From Citrus sinensis (lineage: Eukaryota; Streptophyta; Magnoliopsida; Sapindales; Rutaceae), in contig NC_068557.1 in NCBI RefSeq assembly GCF_022201045.2, positions 29,861,501 through 29,925,500 on the forward strand: a stretch of DNA of 64,000 bases, in the 5' to 3' direction. Below are positions 1 to 12,764 of the stretch, piece after piece (within the stretch, counting starts at the first letter, position 1; each line of letters begins with the position of its first letter). The translations under genes were made by a program, and so were the position numbers. Below the pieces are notes generated by a model. That model saw nothing but the letters and a program-made list of their open reading frames with translations, was not told where the DNA came from and made no database searches.

Positions 1-3000
1 TGGCCCACACTCTGTCACCAGCTCTCCTCCTTCACGCAAACCTCCATGGGCCATGCCGTCGTCCAAAAGGCCCAAATCCCATTCGGCAAGTCCCTAGAGG
101 AGAGCCAGAAGCTTCTCAATCAAACATCCGCCGCTCTGGCGATGATGCAATCTCAGCCGTTGGATTTGTCAACAATTGAAGATATCGCCGGCATCCTAAA
201 TTCTGCTGTCTCTGGTCAGTTGCTTTCACCGAGCGAGATTTGTGCCGTTCGAAGGACGCTTAGAGCTGTTAATAACGTGTGGAAGAAGCTAACGGAGGCG
301 GCTGAACTGGATGGAGATTCTTTGCAGAGGTACTATTATTAATTTATTATTATAGGCTTTGTTTGCATTTGTCAGTATTCTATGAGTGAAATCTATTGTA
401 TCCATTGATAGTTATTCAATGTAGAGTTTATAGCTTTAATTCTGAGTTAGATATTGAGTGATGACTTAATTATACATTAATAATGGAATAATGAAGTCAG
501 CAAATTGCCGATTACACATGGCAATTATTGATGCTCGTTATTGGTTAGATATCATTTTGTGATCTAAGATTTGTGTGCTTTGTTAAAATCATTAGCCGTT
601 TATAGATAATCTACTTTGGGTAAAGCAATGCTGGAGCAGGAGTGTGGCAACATATTTCATAGGTAAAGAATTGTATACTCTTTATATCCTGGTAATGTGT
701 CCAACAGTTAGTTGCTTTTTCTTTCATCCTTTTTCAATGTCATAGCAATTCATTTTTCTGTTAGAGGCATATCGGATTTTAAGGGCCTTGAGATGATTTA
801 TTTGCAAGTAATTCCATTTGATGCATCTCTGGATAGGGATTCTTTTTAGCTTGATACAAAATTGAGAGAGGCATAGGTCATTTGGTAATGATCAGTTCTC
901 ATGTTTCAATAAGGCTATTAAAAGATTTATAATTTTGAAGGTACTGATGCACAAGGAGTGCAATGCTGACATCTAATTTTCCTTGACTTAGATATAACAT
1001 GGCTGCATGAAATTTCAATCAAGTAATGAAGATCCATCACATACAGTCTCATCTATTTTTATTGCATTTTGAACAGGTACTCTCCCTTGCTTGAGCTACT
1101 CAAGAATTGCAATTTCCTGACAGAGTTAGAGGAAAAAATTGGATTTTGCATAGATTGCAAGCTTTTAATTATCCTTGATAGAGCTAGTGAGGATTTGGAG
1201 CTTATTAGGGCAGAAAGGAAGAGGAACATGGAAAATCTGGATTCTCTATTGAAGAAGGTAGCAGCTAAAATTTTCCAGGCTGGGGGCATTGACAAACCCT
1301 TGATAACCAAGCGCCGGTCTAGAATGTGTGTGGGTATTAAGGCTTCTCACAAGTATTTACTTCCAGATGGTATAGCCCTGAATGTTAGCAGTTCTGGTGC
1401 AACATATTTCATGGAACCTAAAGGGGCAGTTGAGTTCAACAATATGGAAGTGAGGCTTTCAAACTCTGAGATAGCTGAGGAAACAGCCATTTTGAGCTTG
1501 CTTACTGCAGAAATAGCGAAATCAGAAAGAGAGATAAAGTATCTGATGGATAGAGTTCTAGAAATTGATCTTGCTTTTGCAAGAGCTGGTTTTGCTCAAT
1601 GGATGGATGGGGTCTGTCCAATTTTAAGTTCACAGAGCCATGTCAGCTTTGATTCCAGTATAAACATTGAAAGCATCAAACATCCATTGCTTCTTGGGTC
1701 CTCTTTAAGAAGTTTGTCAGCTGCTTCATCCAACTCTAATCCACTAAAATCGGATGTGGAAAATAGTGAAATGACCGTTGGAAGTTTGTCAAAAGGAATT
1801 TCTGATTTCCCTGTACCAATAGACATAAAAGTTGAATGCGAAACGAGAGTGGTTGTGATCACGGGTCCTAATACTGGAGGGAAAACTGCTTCCATGAAAA
1901 CTCTGGGCCTGGCATCTCTTATGTCGAAAGCTGGTTTGTATTTACCTGCTAAAAACCACCCAAGATTACCATGGTTTGATCTTATCCTAGCTGATATTGG
2001 GGATCATCAGGTAGTAGTTTTCCTTGTTTTGACATTTTATTTCTGAGATCTTTTAGTTTTATTTTCTTCTGACTCATTTTCTGTTGAAGTCTCTTGAACA
2101 AAATCTCTCAACTTTCAGTGGGCACATATCAAGGATTGTTGACATCTTGGAACTTGTTTCGAGAGAATCATTGGTCCTAATTGATGAAATTGGTAGTGGT
2201 ACTGATCCTTCAGAAGGTGTGGCTCTTGCTACTAGCATCTTGCAGTATCTCAGAGATCGCGTTGGTTTAGCTGTTGTTACTACTCATTATGCTGATTTAA
2301 GTTGTCTGAAAGATAAGGATACTCGGTTTGAGAATGCAGCCACAGAATTTTCTCTGGAAACTTTACGACCTACCTACCGAATTCTTTGGGGAAGTACTGG
2401 CGATTCAAATGCATTGAATATTGCTAAATCAATTGGTTTTGATAGAAAAATTATTCAACGTGCACAAAAGTTGGTGGAGAGGTTAAGGCCAGAAAGGCAG
2501 CAGCATCGGAAAAGTGAGTTGTATCAGTCGTTAATGGAGGACAGAAGAAAATTGGAAAGTCAGGCCAGGACAGCTGCATCTCTTCATGCAGAAATTATGG
2601 ATCTTTACCGCGAGGTATATAATTTCTGTATTATTATTAGTCATGCAAAACGTGCTTTTTGTTTCACTGTTGCCATTTTTCTAAAACTGCTTCCATTATG
2701 GTCAAGGTCTAAAACCTCAAATTGGTTTCATTGAGTTCTGGACTTTGGCAATAGTATCTGAACTTTTATAAAATGAGCCAAGCCGAGATTCCAAGATTGC
2801 CAATTTACTAGTGATTACTTGATTCCTCATGGGGGTTTTTGGGCTCAGCTCTGCTAGAGCCGTGCACAACCACAAATTTATGTTGGGCTTTTGTGCTTGT
2901 TCCCAGGATTCAACTTCTGCTTCTATTTCTGTTTACCGTTGTCAATTTGCTGTAACTTCTACTTTGTCAAAAGTGGATTTTGATGCGATTCCCAACATAG

Positions 3001-4163
3001 ATCAGTGCAAAGATAAGGGTATATATTTGGCCTAATTTTGGCAGATTTCATTGGAAACTAGATGGAAGTTAAGAAAGCTGGGCCATATAAACTATACAGT
3101 CTGTTAATTTTCGTTGATACATATTCTGTCAGTTTCAGATCTGACTAGAAATCATTTCGTGGATTAGAATTATGGATGTTTAATGACATTTATCCGGTTT
3201 CCTTTTTCTCTAACTTCACGATTGAAGATTGAAGATGAGGCAAAAGATCTAGATAGACGTGCGGCACATCTCAAGGCAAAGGAGACACAACAGGTTCAAC
3301 AAGAATTAAATTTCGCGAAGGTTCAGATTGATACAGTTGTACAGGATTTTGAAAATCAACTCAGAGATGCCAGTGCTGACGAGATTAATTCTCTGATTAA
3401 GGAATCTGAATCTGCAATTGCAGCAATTGTTGAAGCTCACCGTCCTGATGATGATTTTTCTGTCAGTGAAACTAATACCAGTTCATTTACTCCTCAATTT
3501 GGGGAGCAAGTCCACGTGAAGAGCTTGGGAGATAAGTTGGCTACTGTAGTGGAAGTACCTGGAGATGATGATACTGTCTTAGTCCAATATGGTAAAATGA
3601 GGGTTCGTGTTAAGAAAAACAATATTAGGCCGATTCCAAATAGCAAAAGAAAGAATGCAGCAAATCCTGCTCCGCGTTTGAGAAAGCAGGTATGTACTTG
3701 CACTTCTCTTTAAGTTCATACACAACTTTAAGGCATTACTAAACTTCCATGGATTTAGTGGATGCTGGAGTCTCTTTTACTTGACATACCCTGTCATAAG
3801 TTTTAACTAGCATTGTTAATTGAATCTGATTTGCATTGACACATATTTAATTGACACCAGCAAGAAGACCGCCAGAGTGGTTCCGCGGGAAGCAGCAATG
3901 AAGAGGCTTCTTATGGTCCACGGGTCCAAACGTCCAAGAACTCTTTGGATCTACGGGGAATGCGAGTTGAAGAAGCTTCTCACCAGCTTGATATAGCCTT
4001 AGCTTGTTGGGAGTCGCGTTCGGTTCTCTTTGTTATTCATGGGATGGGCACTGGAGTAGTTAAGGAGCGTGTACTGGAGATATTGAGAAATCATCCCCGT
4101 GTAGCCAAGTATGAACAGGAAAGTCCAATGAATTATGGTTGTACAGTTGCGTATATCAAATGA
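1..4163 (+). CDS. MUTS2: MutS2-type ATPase/Smr protein, 5' end outside the window
   Basis: MutS2 proteins are MutS-like ATPases without the mismatch-recognition domain. In bacteria they act on recombination intermediates and stalled ribosomes; plant copies are usually predicted to be organellar. Exons I place at 1-329, 1077-2010, 2090-2614, 3228-3689 and 3861-4163, and they join in frame. The frame is open to base 1, so the true start lies upstream. Walker A (GPNTGGKT) is near 1864-1887, and Walker B with the signature (LIDEIGSGTDP) is near 2176-2208. A charged coiled coil follows across exons 3-4. The last exon encodes a C-terminal Smr domain with LDLRG (about 3946-3960) and HGMGTG (about 4039-4056), the usual LDxxG and HGxG motifs. 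The final TGA is at 4161-4163. The next gene starts about 620 bp downstream on the same strand. The family call is firm; organelle targeting cannot be judged because the N terminus is missing. Confidence 0.95.
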
Positions 4164-4380
4164 AAAATTTAGCTTGTAGTATCATAGCAAATTAGCTGGT
4201 CACCTTGTTCTCTAAATTACTTTAGGAAATTACCTCCGAATTTACAGTTCATAATTGTGGGTTGAAAGATGGAAATTGATCTCTCAAGATTGTTGTGCTG
4301 ATGCATGTGAAGCCTAACAAAAGTGAGATGTGGGATAACAATGCTTCATCATATAACCAGATGTCAACGTTACATCTCCT

Positions 4381-4381
<1 letters not shown>

Positions 4382-4413
<32 letters not shown>
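4382..4413. repeat. Poly-C tract of about 32 bases followed by a NotI/SacII-like GC block
   Basis: A run of 32 C is followed at once by a GC-rich block that holds CCGCGG and GCGGCCGC. Both are out of character with the AT-rich flanks. It lies in the roughly 620-bp gap between the MutS2 stop and the next gene. Otherwise that gap shows only AT-rich untranslated or promoter-like sequence. Confidence 0.9.
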
Positions 4414-4780
4414 ACCGCGGCCGCCCGAATAGCTTATCATCTAAAAATATCATTGGAAAACTCAAAATGGCTTGTCAGCCCACCAGCACCTGAAAAGGAT
4501 TAGTTAATCTTATTGGCATTTTGCCTCGTCAGTATATGCCTGTCTTAGTTAGCTCCATGTCGTACACGTACAACAAAGACAAACCGACAGAGCTGCCACA
4601 TGCATACTATGCAAGATCTTGCAAGCTAGCTAACTTCACTGCACTTTCAGTTACAAAACAATTAAAGATAAGCTCACAATATTTCGAATTTTGTTCTTTT
4701 TCGTGCCAAGGATAAAAATCAGCTCTTTAGTATAGGCTTAGAACTAGCCTTGAGCATTGTTGAGATCTTTTCAGGAAAAA

Positions 4781-6212
4781 ATGTTGGCAGTTTTTGAGAA
4801 ATCAATTGGGAAACCACCAGCGGAACTGAATCTTCCTTCCACTGGGTCAAAAAAGTCCAAAAGCCGGCAAGAAATTGCCGAGATTTTTCAGATTTTGTGG
4901 CCGGAGACAATACTGTGTAACATTTCAAATGGGAATTTCATGGGTTTGTCTCATGAAAATGAAAGTCCATTGCATCCGAGGTATTAAATTTCTTTTTTTT
5001 CTTTAGGTGTCATGACTTCTTTTCTGTTGATTAGACTTATTATGAGCCCTTTCCGTACTTATGGCTGTGGCTTTTTAACTAAACTGAAGTTATGTTATAA
5101 TTGTTTGCTGAAAAATTTATAATGCCTTTATCATTTTTATAAAGATATTAGTTACAAATCACATTTATATTTTTATATCACACTTACACTCTTTAAAGCT
5201 ACGGGGCCTCCGGCGAGTCCGGCCTTATGCAAATTCACTTCACAGCACTTAATCTCACGAATTAAAAAGTTAAAGGAATCATTCAATTGTCCTAATCAAG
5301 ATCTAGTATTGATCAGCAAGCATGCTCGATCAATTGAAACAAACGCAAGTGAAATACTTGAAATTGGTTTGATTTGAAATGTATCAGGTCTATAGTTGTA
5401 ATGGATGACATCTTCTGCATGTTTATCGGGACTTTAGAGAACATTTGTGAACTTAAGCGACATTATGGCCTCTCAAGACAAGCGACAGAAGCAATGGTTT
5501 TGATAGAAGCTTACAAAGTTTTAAGGGATCGAGCACCATACCCGCCTGATCAAGTCGTCAAAGATCTCCAAGGAAAATTTGCATTCATTCTCTTTGATGC
5601 TAAATCTCACACCTTGTTTGCAGCAAGGGTAAGTTCAATCTTCTAATGATAGGTTTAAAATTTTTCACTAACCCTGGTTAGATCACGCTGTGCCATTTCC
5701 TCTCTTGTAATCATCTTCGTTAAGAGTGAAAGAAAATTAGTTTTGTTAAGCATTTCTTTGATATTGTACACTGTTAGGACTGCGATGGTGGCGTTGATCT
5801 CAACTGGGGAATTGCTGGAGATGGGTCCTTGATATGCTCCAATGATTCCAATCTAATGAAAGAAGCTTGTGGAATATCTTGTGCGCCTTTTCCTCCAGGT
5901 TAATCATTAAAGCAAGAGCACATTTTCCCCTTTTTTTAGTATCGGAAAGAATAGGCATATATATAGAAGAAATGTGATGCTGAAAATGGCTTTTAATTTC
6001 TTTATTAAACAGGGTGTATGTTTATGAATGGGACTGGGCTGATGAGTTTTGTGCATCCACTTCACAAGGTTAGAGCCATTGTGCATGAAGATGATGATAG
6101 GCAAATTGGTGGAGTTAGTTTCCAGGTGGACTTGTACACCCGACTCCCCAGCATTCCTCGCTCCGGCAGTGCTGCGAATTGGGCAGATGCCACTGCCGTT
6201 GAAGCAGAGTAA
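4781..6212 (+). CDS. TSJT1 / aluminium-induced-type protein with YGL and LRDR motifs
   Basis: Plant DUF3700-type protein related to stem-specific TSJT1 and aluminium-induced proteins. The fold is like a class II glutamine amidotransferase, but the N terminus is MLAVF, so the catalytic Cys2 of true amidotransferases is absent. The biochemical role is unknown; relatives are induced by auxin, metals or sugar starvation. Four exons: 4781-4980, 5388-5628, 5778-5898 and 6013-6212. They join without phase conflict and give 253 residues, the normal family length. The diagnostic HYGL is at residues 92-95 and VLRDR at 111-115. The DCDGGVDLNWG segment after intron 2 matches the family core. The ATG at 4781 was chosen because it gives the canonical MLAVF start; an ATG-less extension upstream is not conserved in the family. 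The stop is at 6210-6212. Confidence 0.93.
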
Positions 6213-8410
6213 TGAGGCATCAGATATTGAAAAATGGTCTCTTGTGTGTAATCTAGTGTTTAAAAACCATCGAAAGGAAGTTGTGTGGTAATGTTTCACT
6301 ATGGATTTATCATTCATGGCTGATAAACTCGTGGTTATGTCATTCTCCTCCAAATTGTCAAATTCTGGATATTGCATGTGAGTAGTGGATATATTAAAAT
6401 CTGGCATAGTGGTAGGCATCAAATAGTAGCAGAGGAGAAAGATTATAAGGACAATCAATCAATCATTAGAAATGGTGGGTAAAAATGAATGGTTAGCTAG
6501 CTAGTAGCTCTCTTTCTCGTGTCATCCAGAAAACTAAAGAATTTGTTAAGAGCGAAGTCTTAATAAATGATTATCTTTCATAAAAAGAACATAACTAAGG
6601 AGACCTCGGGAAAGGCACGCGCGGCCTGAGGACTGAAGAGTGCGCAGTCCCATCATCATTTGATGGGTCTTCCTTTAAGAAGCTCGTATGAGTCATATCA
6701 TCAACACCCCTCTTCTTCTTCTGTAGCGTTAGTGCTTGTGGAAGTGGGCAGTTTCCCATTAAATTCATCTTCAGTTATCCAGATCTCCCTTTTAGCTAGT
6801 CTTGAATCCTGAGTTTACCAGTGTAACTTTGTATGTCGGTCGGTTGTTTTTAAAACGGGTAGACGGTTTGTCGTCTGTGTGTTTAAATATCAGATGTACT
6901 TTATAAACAATCTGTCGTCTAATTTTAATTCCGCAGTAAACTACTAAACTGAGATCATTTTCTTCTTAAACAAACATACGAATTTTCATCTATTTTTCAA
7001 AAATAAGATGACGTATGGTATCCATATAGATGATTCGAAAGTTGAAAATTCATAGATTTTATTTTCACAATAATATCAATCATAAATTTTGGACAGCTCT
7101 TATCTGGTGCTAAGATTTTCCTTATACTTGTCTTCCTGATCTTGGTTAACAAAAAATATCATTGTAAAGATATGTAATATCACTATTAAACAGTTGTTTT
7201 GACAATGGTTTTACAGTGACATGTCAAGCGATGTTCAAAGCTGATGAGATATTCTAATCTATATTATACTTCAACAATGCTAACGACCAGTTTCATCTGG
7301 GCTGGTGTATGGCTTGCCTACAAAAAAAATGGGGCAAAATTTCTCCAACAAGGAATCATTTTTCTTTATACTTCATTGATAAGATGATGAACTTTTTCTC
7401 TTTGATCAACAGTAGAATTGAAATGGTATACTTAAACTATGGACAGTGATAGATTTCTTAACTGTGGACCGTAATATGTTTCTGTATTTGATGGATCTTA
7501 ATTTGTGTGTTGATTGCACCATGCCAAATCTGTCATTGTAATCTTTTATTTTTGTTACGATCATTTTACTGGAAATTATGTTTATGCTTAAGGAAAAAAA
7601 GAAAAATAGATCCTCTTCTTTCAGTTGGGTAAAGATTTAGCTTCAAATATTGAAAAAACTAAGCTTATAACCTCTATTGTCGCTGAAAACTTGTTGAATC
7701 AATAATCAGAATCAGTTTACGAAGCATTCTATGCGCACTACACCGGTGATAAGTTTGCGACTTAATTGTGATGGAGAAGAATCCACTTCAGTCTAAACAA
7801 ATCTTGAAAACATGTTGATAGCAGCTACTACAATCTTGCTTCTTGAACCCTTTACTATACCAGGTAGTCAGGAGCTCAGGTGATGATAATGATCCAAGTA
7901 ACAACAGTGTTTTAATTATCAACTTTTCACAGTGATACTACTAAGCCTACGCCAGACTATTTTTATTATCAACACTTTAAGTCCATTAATTATTATTGTC
8001 ACTGGAGATCATTAATCTTATACTTCATTAATTTGAGATTCTCCTCCTTATTACATAGTGTTTTAGCTACTAAGCCAATTCGAATGTGTAATTTCCAATA
8101 AACACTAGTATAATTCAATTTGGACAAATCATTTTTCATTTTTGTTAAAGGTGATGAGCTTTCAGGACTGCATTTTATTGAAGCGCACCCACGCACAAAC
8201 ACATACATGTATAAATACTTGGGACTTTATGCTGAAATATTGTAGGACATGGGGCGCTAAGCTGTCTAAAATGGTAAACAAGTACCGACTGAATTTGAGA
8301 AATCCGTTTATTAAACTTACTTTGAAATGTCTTATTGAAGTATGTAAGAGTTAACAGTTACGTACATATAGAAGCACGCTTTTCATTTCAAATCATATTT
8401 GATAATGTAA
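6213..8410. other. Intergenic, no gene seen
   Basis: About 2.2 kb of AT-rich sequence. I find no frame with domain-like content, no paired splice sites and no terminal repeats. The short frames present are low complexity. The right end is the 3' flank of the minus-strand secreted-protein gene. Confidence 0.6.
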
Positions 8411-8893
8411 TTAATATGCTGGTGCCATGGCAGCATCCATCTTGCTATAGTCTACGCATATGTCACAGCGTGGGCATGGCTCCACCACTGGGCAATTGAA
8501 CGGAGGCTGAATAACAATAGGTGGCGGAACAGGGGGCGAACATGGCTCATTGTGATCGATAGGCGGAACTACAACAATAGGTGGAACAGGTGGCAGACAT
8601 GGCTCGTTGTAAATCGGCGGTACAACAATAGGTGGAATGGGGATGGGGACGGGGACGGGGTTTGGAGGGACCACAACACATCCTGCAGGGTGATTGCAGT
8701 TGCCGCAGTTATTATTATTAGCATCACATTCTGTGCCAATAATACCATCTTTGGCGTTCTTGCTTGCTGTGTCATCTCTGGTCGTCTCGTCATTAGTGAC
8801 ACCATCAATGTTAAGAGGTCTGTGAGAAGTGCACAATTCTAACCTAAATGCGATCACCAGAAACGCTACGAAAATCCATTTCTGTGCGAACAT
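8411..8893 (-). CDS. Small secreted proline- and cysteine-rich protein (copy 1)
   Basis: Single-exon gene for 160 residues; I do not recognise a named family. The chosen ATG (8893-8891) gives a typical signal peptide: MFAQKWIFVAFLVIAF, with likely cleavage near residues 22-24 (CTS-H). An upstream in-frame extension exists but would bury the signal peptide and run across the TATA box. After an acidic Asn-rich stretch comes a Cys cluster (TECDANNNNCGNCNHPAGC). Then comes a Pro/Val/Ile-rich region with repeated NEPC-x-PPVPP units and a C-terminal cluster PVVEPCPRCDICVD. There is no membrane segment after the signal peptide, so export to the cell wall or apoplast is the reasonable inference. A paralogue lies about 1.5 kb to the right on the same strand. 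Cell-wall-type or signalling function is possible but not shown by sequence. Confidence 0.8.
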   Translation of the reverse strand: MFAQKWIFVAFLVIAFRLELCTSHRPLNIDGVTNDETTRDDTASKNAKDGIIGTECDANNNNCGNCNHPAGCVVVPPNPVPVPIPIPPIVVPPIYNEPCLPPVPPIVVVPPIDHNEPCSPPVPPPIVIQPPFNCPVVEPCPRCDICVDYSKMDAAMAPAY

Positions 8894-8978
8894 TTTTTCC
8901 CCTCCTTTTTTCGTATCAAACGCTTGATATGCTTGAGTTAATTTGCATGCATGGCTGCTTAATGGCCCCAGAAGCCGT

Positions 8979-8986
8979 CTTATATA
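8979..8986 (-). promoter_or_regulatory. TATA box of secreted-protein copy 1
   Basis: On the minus strand the sequence reads CTATATAAGA about 90 bp upstream of the ATG at 8893. The position fits a short 5' leader. It supports starting the protein at 8893 and not at the longer upstream frame. Confidence 0.6.
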
Positions 8987-9888
8987 GTGAAGTTTTCCCT
9001 GAGCTTCGTTGGATTCGTGCATTAAAACGCGGCGTAAAACTGTTAAAGAAATAATTTCATACATTTTGTTCTTGTAAGATCCGTTAGAAAACTTCCATGG
9101 AGGTAGCGTGATCAGAACATTACGTGCAATCAATGAACCAATGTGATCTTGCAATTTGCTTTTTCCCCCACATTCGGTTTCAACATATATGTATACAATC
9201 TCTCATAAATTATGTATGTATATATATATTAATATATATACCTATTGATTTACTACACGTCTTTAGCTAGCAATATGCAAATATCATTCAATTTTGCACT
9301 GACCCTTTCAAAAAAGAATTATAGGGAAATCAAAGAGTTCCAATCAAAGCGTTTCAATTGAAATTCAGTGTATTTGCATGAAGATTTACTTTTAATCCAC
9401 TGTATAATTTACTTTTTTTTTATTTATTAGGACCCCGTAATTTTTCATTTCTCTACTATGACCCCATCGAATCAAATTCCCACGGAAAATTCGTGGGACT
9501 CTTGTATAAGAAGCAGCTTAGGTCATGATAGTTAATTTGGAGCTATGTGGTATTATTATGAAACATACGGAGAATCCCAATTTTATCAATGCAATCTAAT
9601 TGATATATATATATATATATTCCTTTGAAGGTAGAGAGCTGCATTGCATGGCAGAATATTGTTGATTGAATTTTAAAACTGTATTTATCATGCTTTTAAT
9701 TGCTTATTATTTGCCGCAACAATATAGAGAATTTAGCAAGCAGCGAGCTCTATGAGTTGATAAACAATACACTCCGACTTTTATTAATTAAACCGACGCT
9801 GAAGTCTGAAGGTCTTTTTATTATTACAAAGCATTCGCGCGTTTCGTATTCATATATAATTGATAAAATATATAATTGAACGGTAAGC

Positions 9889-10421
9889 TTAAGGCACAGC
9901 CCTTGAACCCTGCTTCGGTGGCGGCGCCGGCGACATGGCACTCTGATCACCGTACCCTTTACTCTGCAAATCTATGCATACGTCACAACGTGGGCATGGC
10001 TCCACCAGCGGGCAGTTGAATGGAGGAGGAATAACAATAGGTTCTGGAACGGGGGGCAGGCACGACTCATTATCTATCGGTGGAGTCACCTCTCCGCAAC
10101 GGGGGGCAGGCAAAGGCACATAATTGTACGGTCCACGGTCATGTGGTGGGATAATACATCCATGGTTGTTATTCTGGTTGTCGCCGCAATTATTATTATT
10201 ATTATTAGTAGCACATAATTCTTTGCCAATAACATCCCGAGCTTTCTCGATCTTCTTGCTCATATTACTGTCATTGTTGCGTCCTTCTACTTTAGCACCT
10301 TTATTCATAGCATGATCGCCATCGGGGGCGCATCATTAAATCTAAATTGAGAAGCACACAAGTGCAAGCTTAATGACACCAGAAAGGCTACGAAAATCCA
10401 TTTTGGTGCTGTTGCCGCCAT
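9889..10421 (-). pseudogene. Secreted Pro/Cys-rich protein copy 2, frame break after the signal peptide
   Basis: Paralogue of the gene at 8411-8893. An ATG at 10421-10419 opens MAATAPKWIFVAFLV plus a hydrophobic stretch, the same signal peptide as copy 1. That frame meets a stop soon after residue 34. The body of the protein continues in a different frame to the stop at 9889, with an Asn-rich stretch, NESCLPPVPEPIV and PLVEPCPRCDVCID. The change of frame falls at or near a run of five G (plus strand) at 10324-10328. No GT-AG intron can explain it. It is either a homopolymer sequencing error in an intact gene of about 178 residues, or a young pseudogene. Reading only from the internal ATG at 10308 would lose the signal peptide. 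A TATA-like AT run lies at 10460-10485. Confidence 0.65.
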
Positions 10422-10661
10422 TATGAAAGCAAATTATCTAATGCTTTGCGAGGCTGCATCTATATATATATATATATATATATAATAAGCATCAAGGCTT
10501 TATTACGTATATATAGTTCATTTTTTTATTGGTTCCGTTAGAGATGAGGATTAAAACTAGGCGTAAAATTGGAAGACATTCGATTATTCATACATTTTGT
10601 TCTTGTAAACTGGACTCATATGGATGCCGTATGAACAAAACGTTACGTGTACTCAATGTGA

Positions 10662-11910
10662 TCTACATGGCCGGCCTAGCTGCTAGCCTGCAACATCATA
10701 CGTGTGCCCTGCTGCACATATATTTTGTTTAAAGCAAATGGTATTATATGAAATCCTTCAAATTAGAAATGAATATTGATGATTCTCTTGAAAGGCTGTT
10801 GATTCACATGCATAAATGAATATTTGAAAGCAGAAGAAAGAAAGAAGGCACATACACACATAAAAGATTGCATGTGAACATTCAAACTCTATATGTATTT
10901 CCAAAGCAAAAAAAAGGGAGATTCCTTACTTGACAGAAGAGGTTCTTATCATTGAAGGCACCGCCTCCATTTGTCTTGATTCTTTACTCACCCAATCTTC
11001 TTTCGTTATCATTATTATTATTCGTTCTGAGATGATTGTTTTGAGGTGACATTGTTTATTAAATGGCATAAATCTGCCCACGATATGTATCAAGATTGAA
11101 GATCGTTCACATATATGTCTACGAATATAGAAAAACTTATGCTAGTCCATATATTACTTCTCTAGTTAACTGGCTGCCGCAAGCTGGGGAGCGGGAGCAA
11201 GCCATTCGTCTTCCAAGCTATTCACCCTGGGCTTGACCCAACACAGGCTGGACTGGGCCTGAGCTTGGCCATGCTCTGCCCATTGGCCTATCCAATTTGT
11301 ATCTCCGGACTCCAGTGTCATGTTATCGGCTTACATAAAATATCAAATAATGGCACTTCTTTTATCATATGGTATGGTTCACATCACTTTCGTACTAATC
11401 ATGTATGTGGCGTCGTATTGGTGAAGAAAGAAATACTCGGGCAAATCACATCCGACTCCTTCTGCCCCGAAGCATAAAAGATTCTTCAACTCCTTCGGAA
11501 AGAAGGCGAGAAAAGAAGATCACGCGTTTACTTTTTCAAATTCAATTGCATACTGGACACCTTATTTTAATCAATCGGGCGCCAAAAAAAAAAGGCATCT
11601 TCCCTCTCACCACTGTTGCATTCATTTATTCATTTTTTTTTCCCTTTTTCTTTCTATATACCAACCACTTCAAATATTTCCCGACAATTTTTTTAATTTT
11701 TATTTATTATTAATCTGAACTTGTTTTTAAAAAATCATTATTTTATTTATCAATAATAAAATTGTGACATTTGTGTCGTGCCAATAGTTGTGACAAAATA
11801 CATCAATTAATAATAATAATAATAATAGGACCCTAATAATAAAAGTAATAGCCACACTCTACGTTAAAAATAATCATAATAAAATAAATCCATTTTAATT
11901 TTTTTTTTTT
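10662..11910. other. Intergenic, no gene seen
   Basis: AT-rich gap between the secreted-protein pair and the SDE5-like promoter. I see no domain-bearing frame and no clear terminal repeats. A GC-richer patch at about 11160-11300 has no coding signature. Confidence 0.55.
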
Positions 11911-11920
11911 CTATATAAAC
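11911..11920 (+). promoter_or_regulatory. TATA box and leader of the SDE5-like gene
   Basis: CTATATAAAC at 11911-11920. A non-coding first exon probably begins near 11945 and ends at 12015 before GTAAGC. The 5'-leader intron then runs 12016-12742 to a T-rich acceptor. The coding start follows 22 bases later. Confidence 0.6.
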
Positions 11921-12764
11921 AAACGCATTCTTCAAAAACAATTGCTGGTGGAAGCAGTGAGTATTGAAGAGCCGGGCCCCTTCCGTTCCCCTAAAACCTC
12001 ACCAAAACCTCTCTTGTAAGCTTCTCAGATTCTCTCTCAATATTTCTTATGATCTCGTCTTTTACTGAATCGCTTCTTTGCGTGCTGCATTTTTGAGTCT
12101 CGTATTTGGGTATTATCTTATCCGGAATGCTGTTATAATTGATGGAACAAGCAATCGATTTTTGGTTTGACGGAATTTGATTTATTTATTTATTAGTATC
12201 TCTATTTGAAATTATGTACGATTGCGTCTCATTTGATATTTATCATCCTCTAGGTAACTATGTGATTGTAGCTGGGGATTTTAAGTTTAGTGAATATTCA
12301 AGTTACTGTCAAAATACCAGTGAAATTGGGAGCTTTGTTCATAAGCTTGCGATTTTGAAAAGTTCCCCAGTTCAACTGATGAAGGTTCCTTTTTGGGATT
12401 CGTCCTTTTCTAGGCTGCAATTTGGATATGTACATGATGGACAATCTTTTGTGGGTTTAGCATATCTTCTCTGATTTTGTCTTTTATTCCCCAATTGTAC
12501 AATTACACACCATGTAAGTTGGGTGATTGTAGAGAAAATTTCTGTTAGAACCAAGGCTTTGTGAGGGAATTTCTGCGCTATAAGTTAGTGGCTTCTGTTT
12601 TATTGGAATTAATTGGGTAGATTACGTGTTACAGTGATTCAATTTGTGATCCACACTTTGCTTTAATTTTCTCTTTTCCACAATTATTTATGTCAAATCT
12701 AAATCCAGAAGCGTGTACTAATTTTTTTTTTTCTTTTTGTAGTAATCTGTGAAGTTTATTTGGA

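Larger units (their letters stand above)
8411..10660. repeat. Tandem duplication of a secreted-protein gene with its promoter
   Basis: Two units about 1.53 kb apart share the coding region and also a stretch about 150-170 bp upstream of each start. The matching upstream segments lie near 9020-9080 and 10550-10605 and share an 18-base block ending TTTTGTTCTTGTAA (plus strand). The gene was therefore duplicated with its regulatory region, and both copies kept that block. Confidence 0.7.

Noticed and set aside
4249-4440. Gly-rich frame on the minus strand
   Set aside because: Created by the poly-C tract.
8894-9154. Upstream extension of secreted-protein copy 1
   Set aside because: It would place 87 residues before a clear signal peptide and crosses the TATA box.
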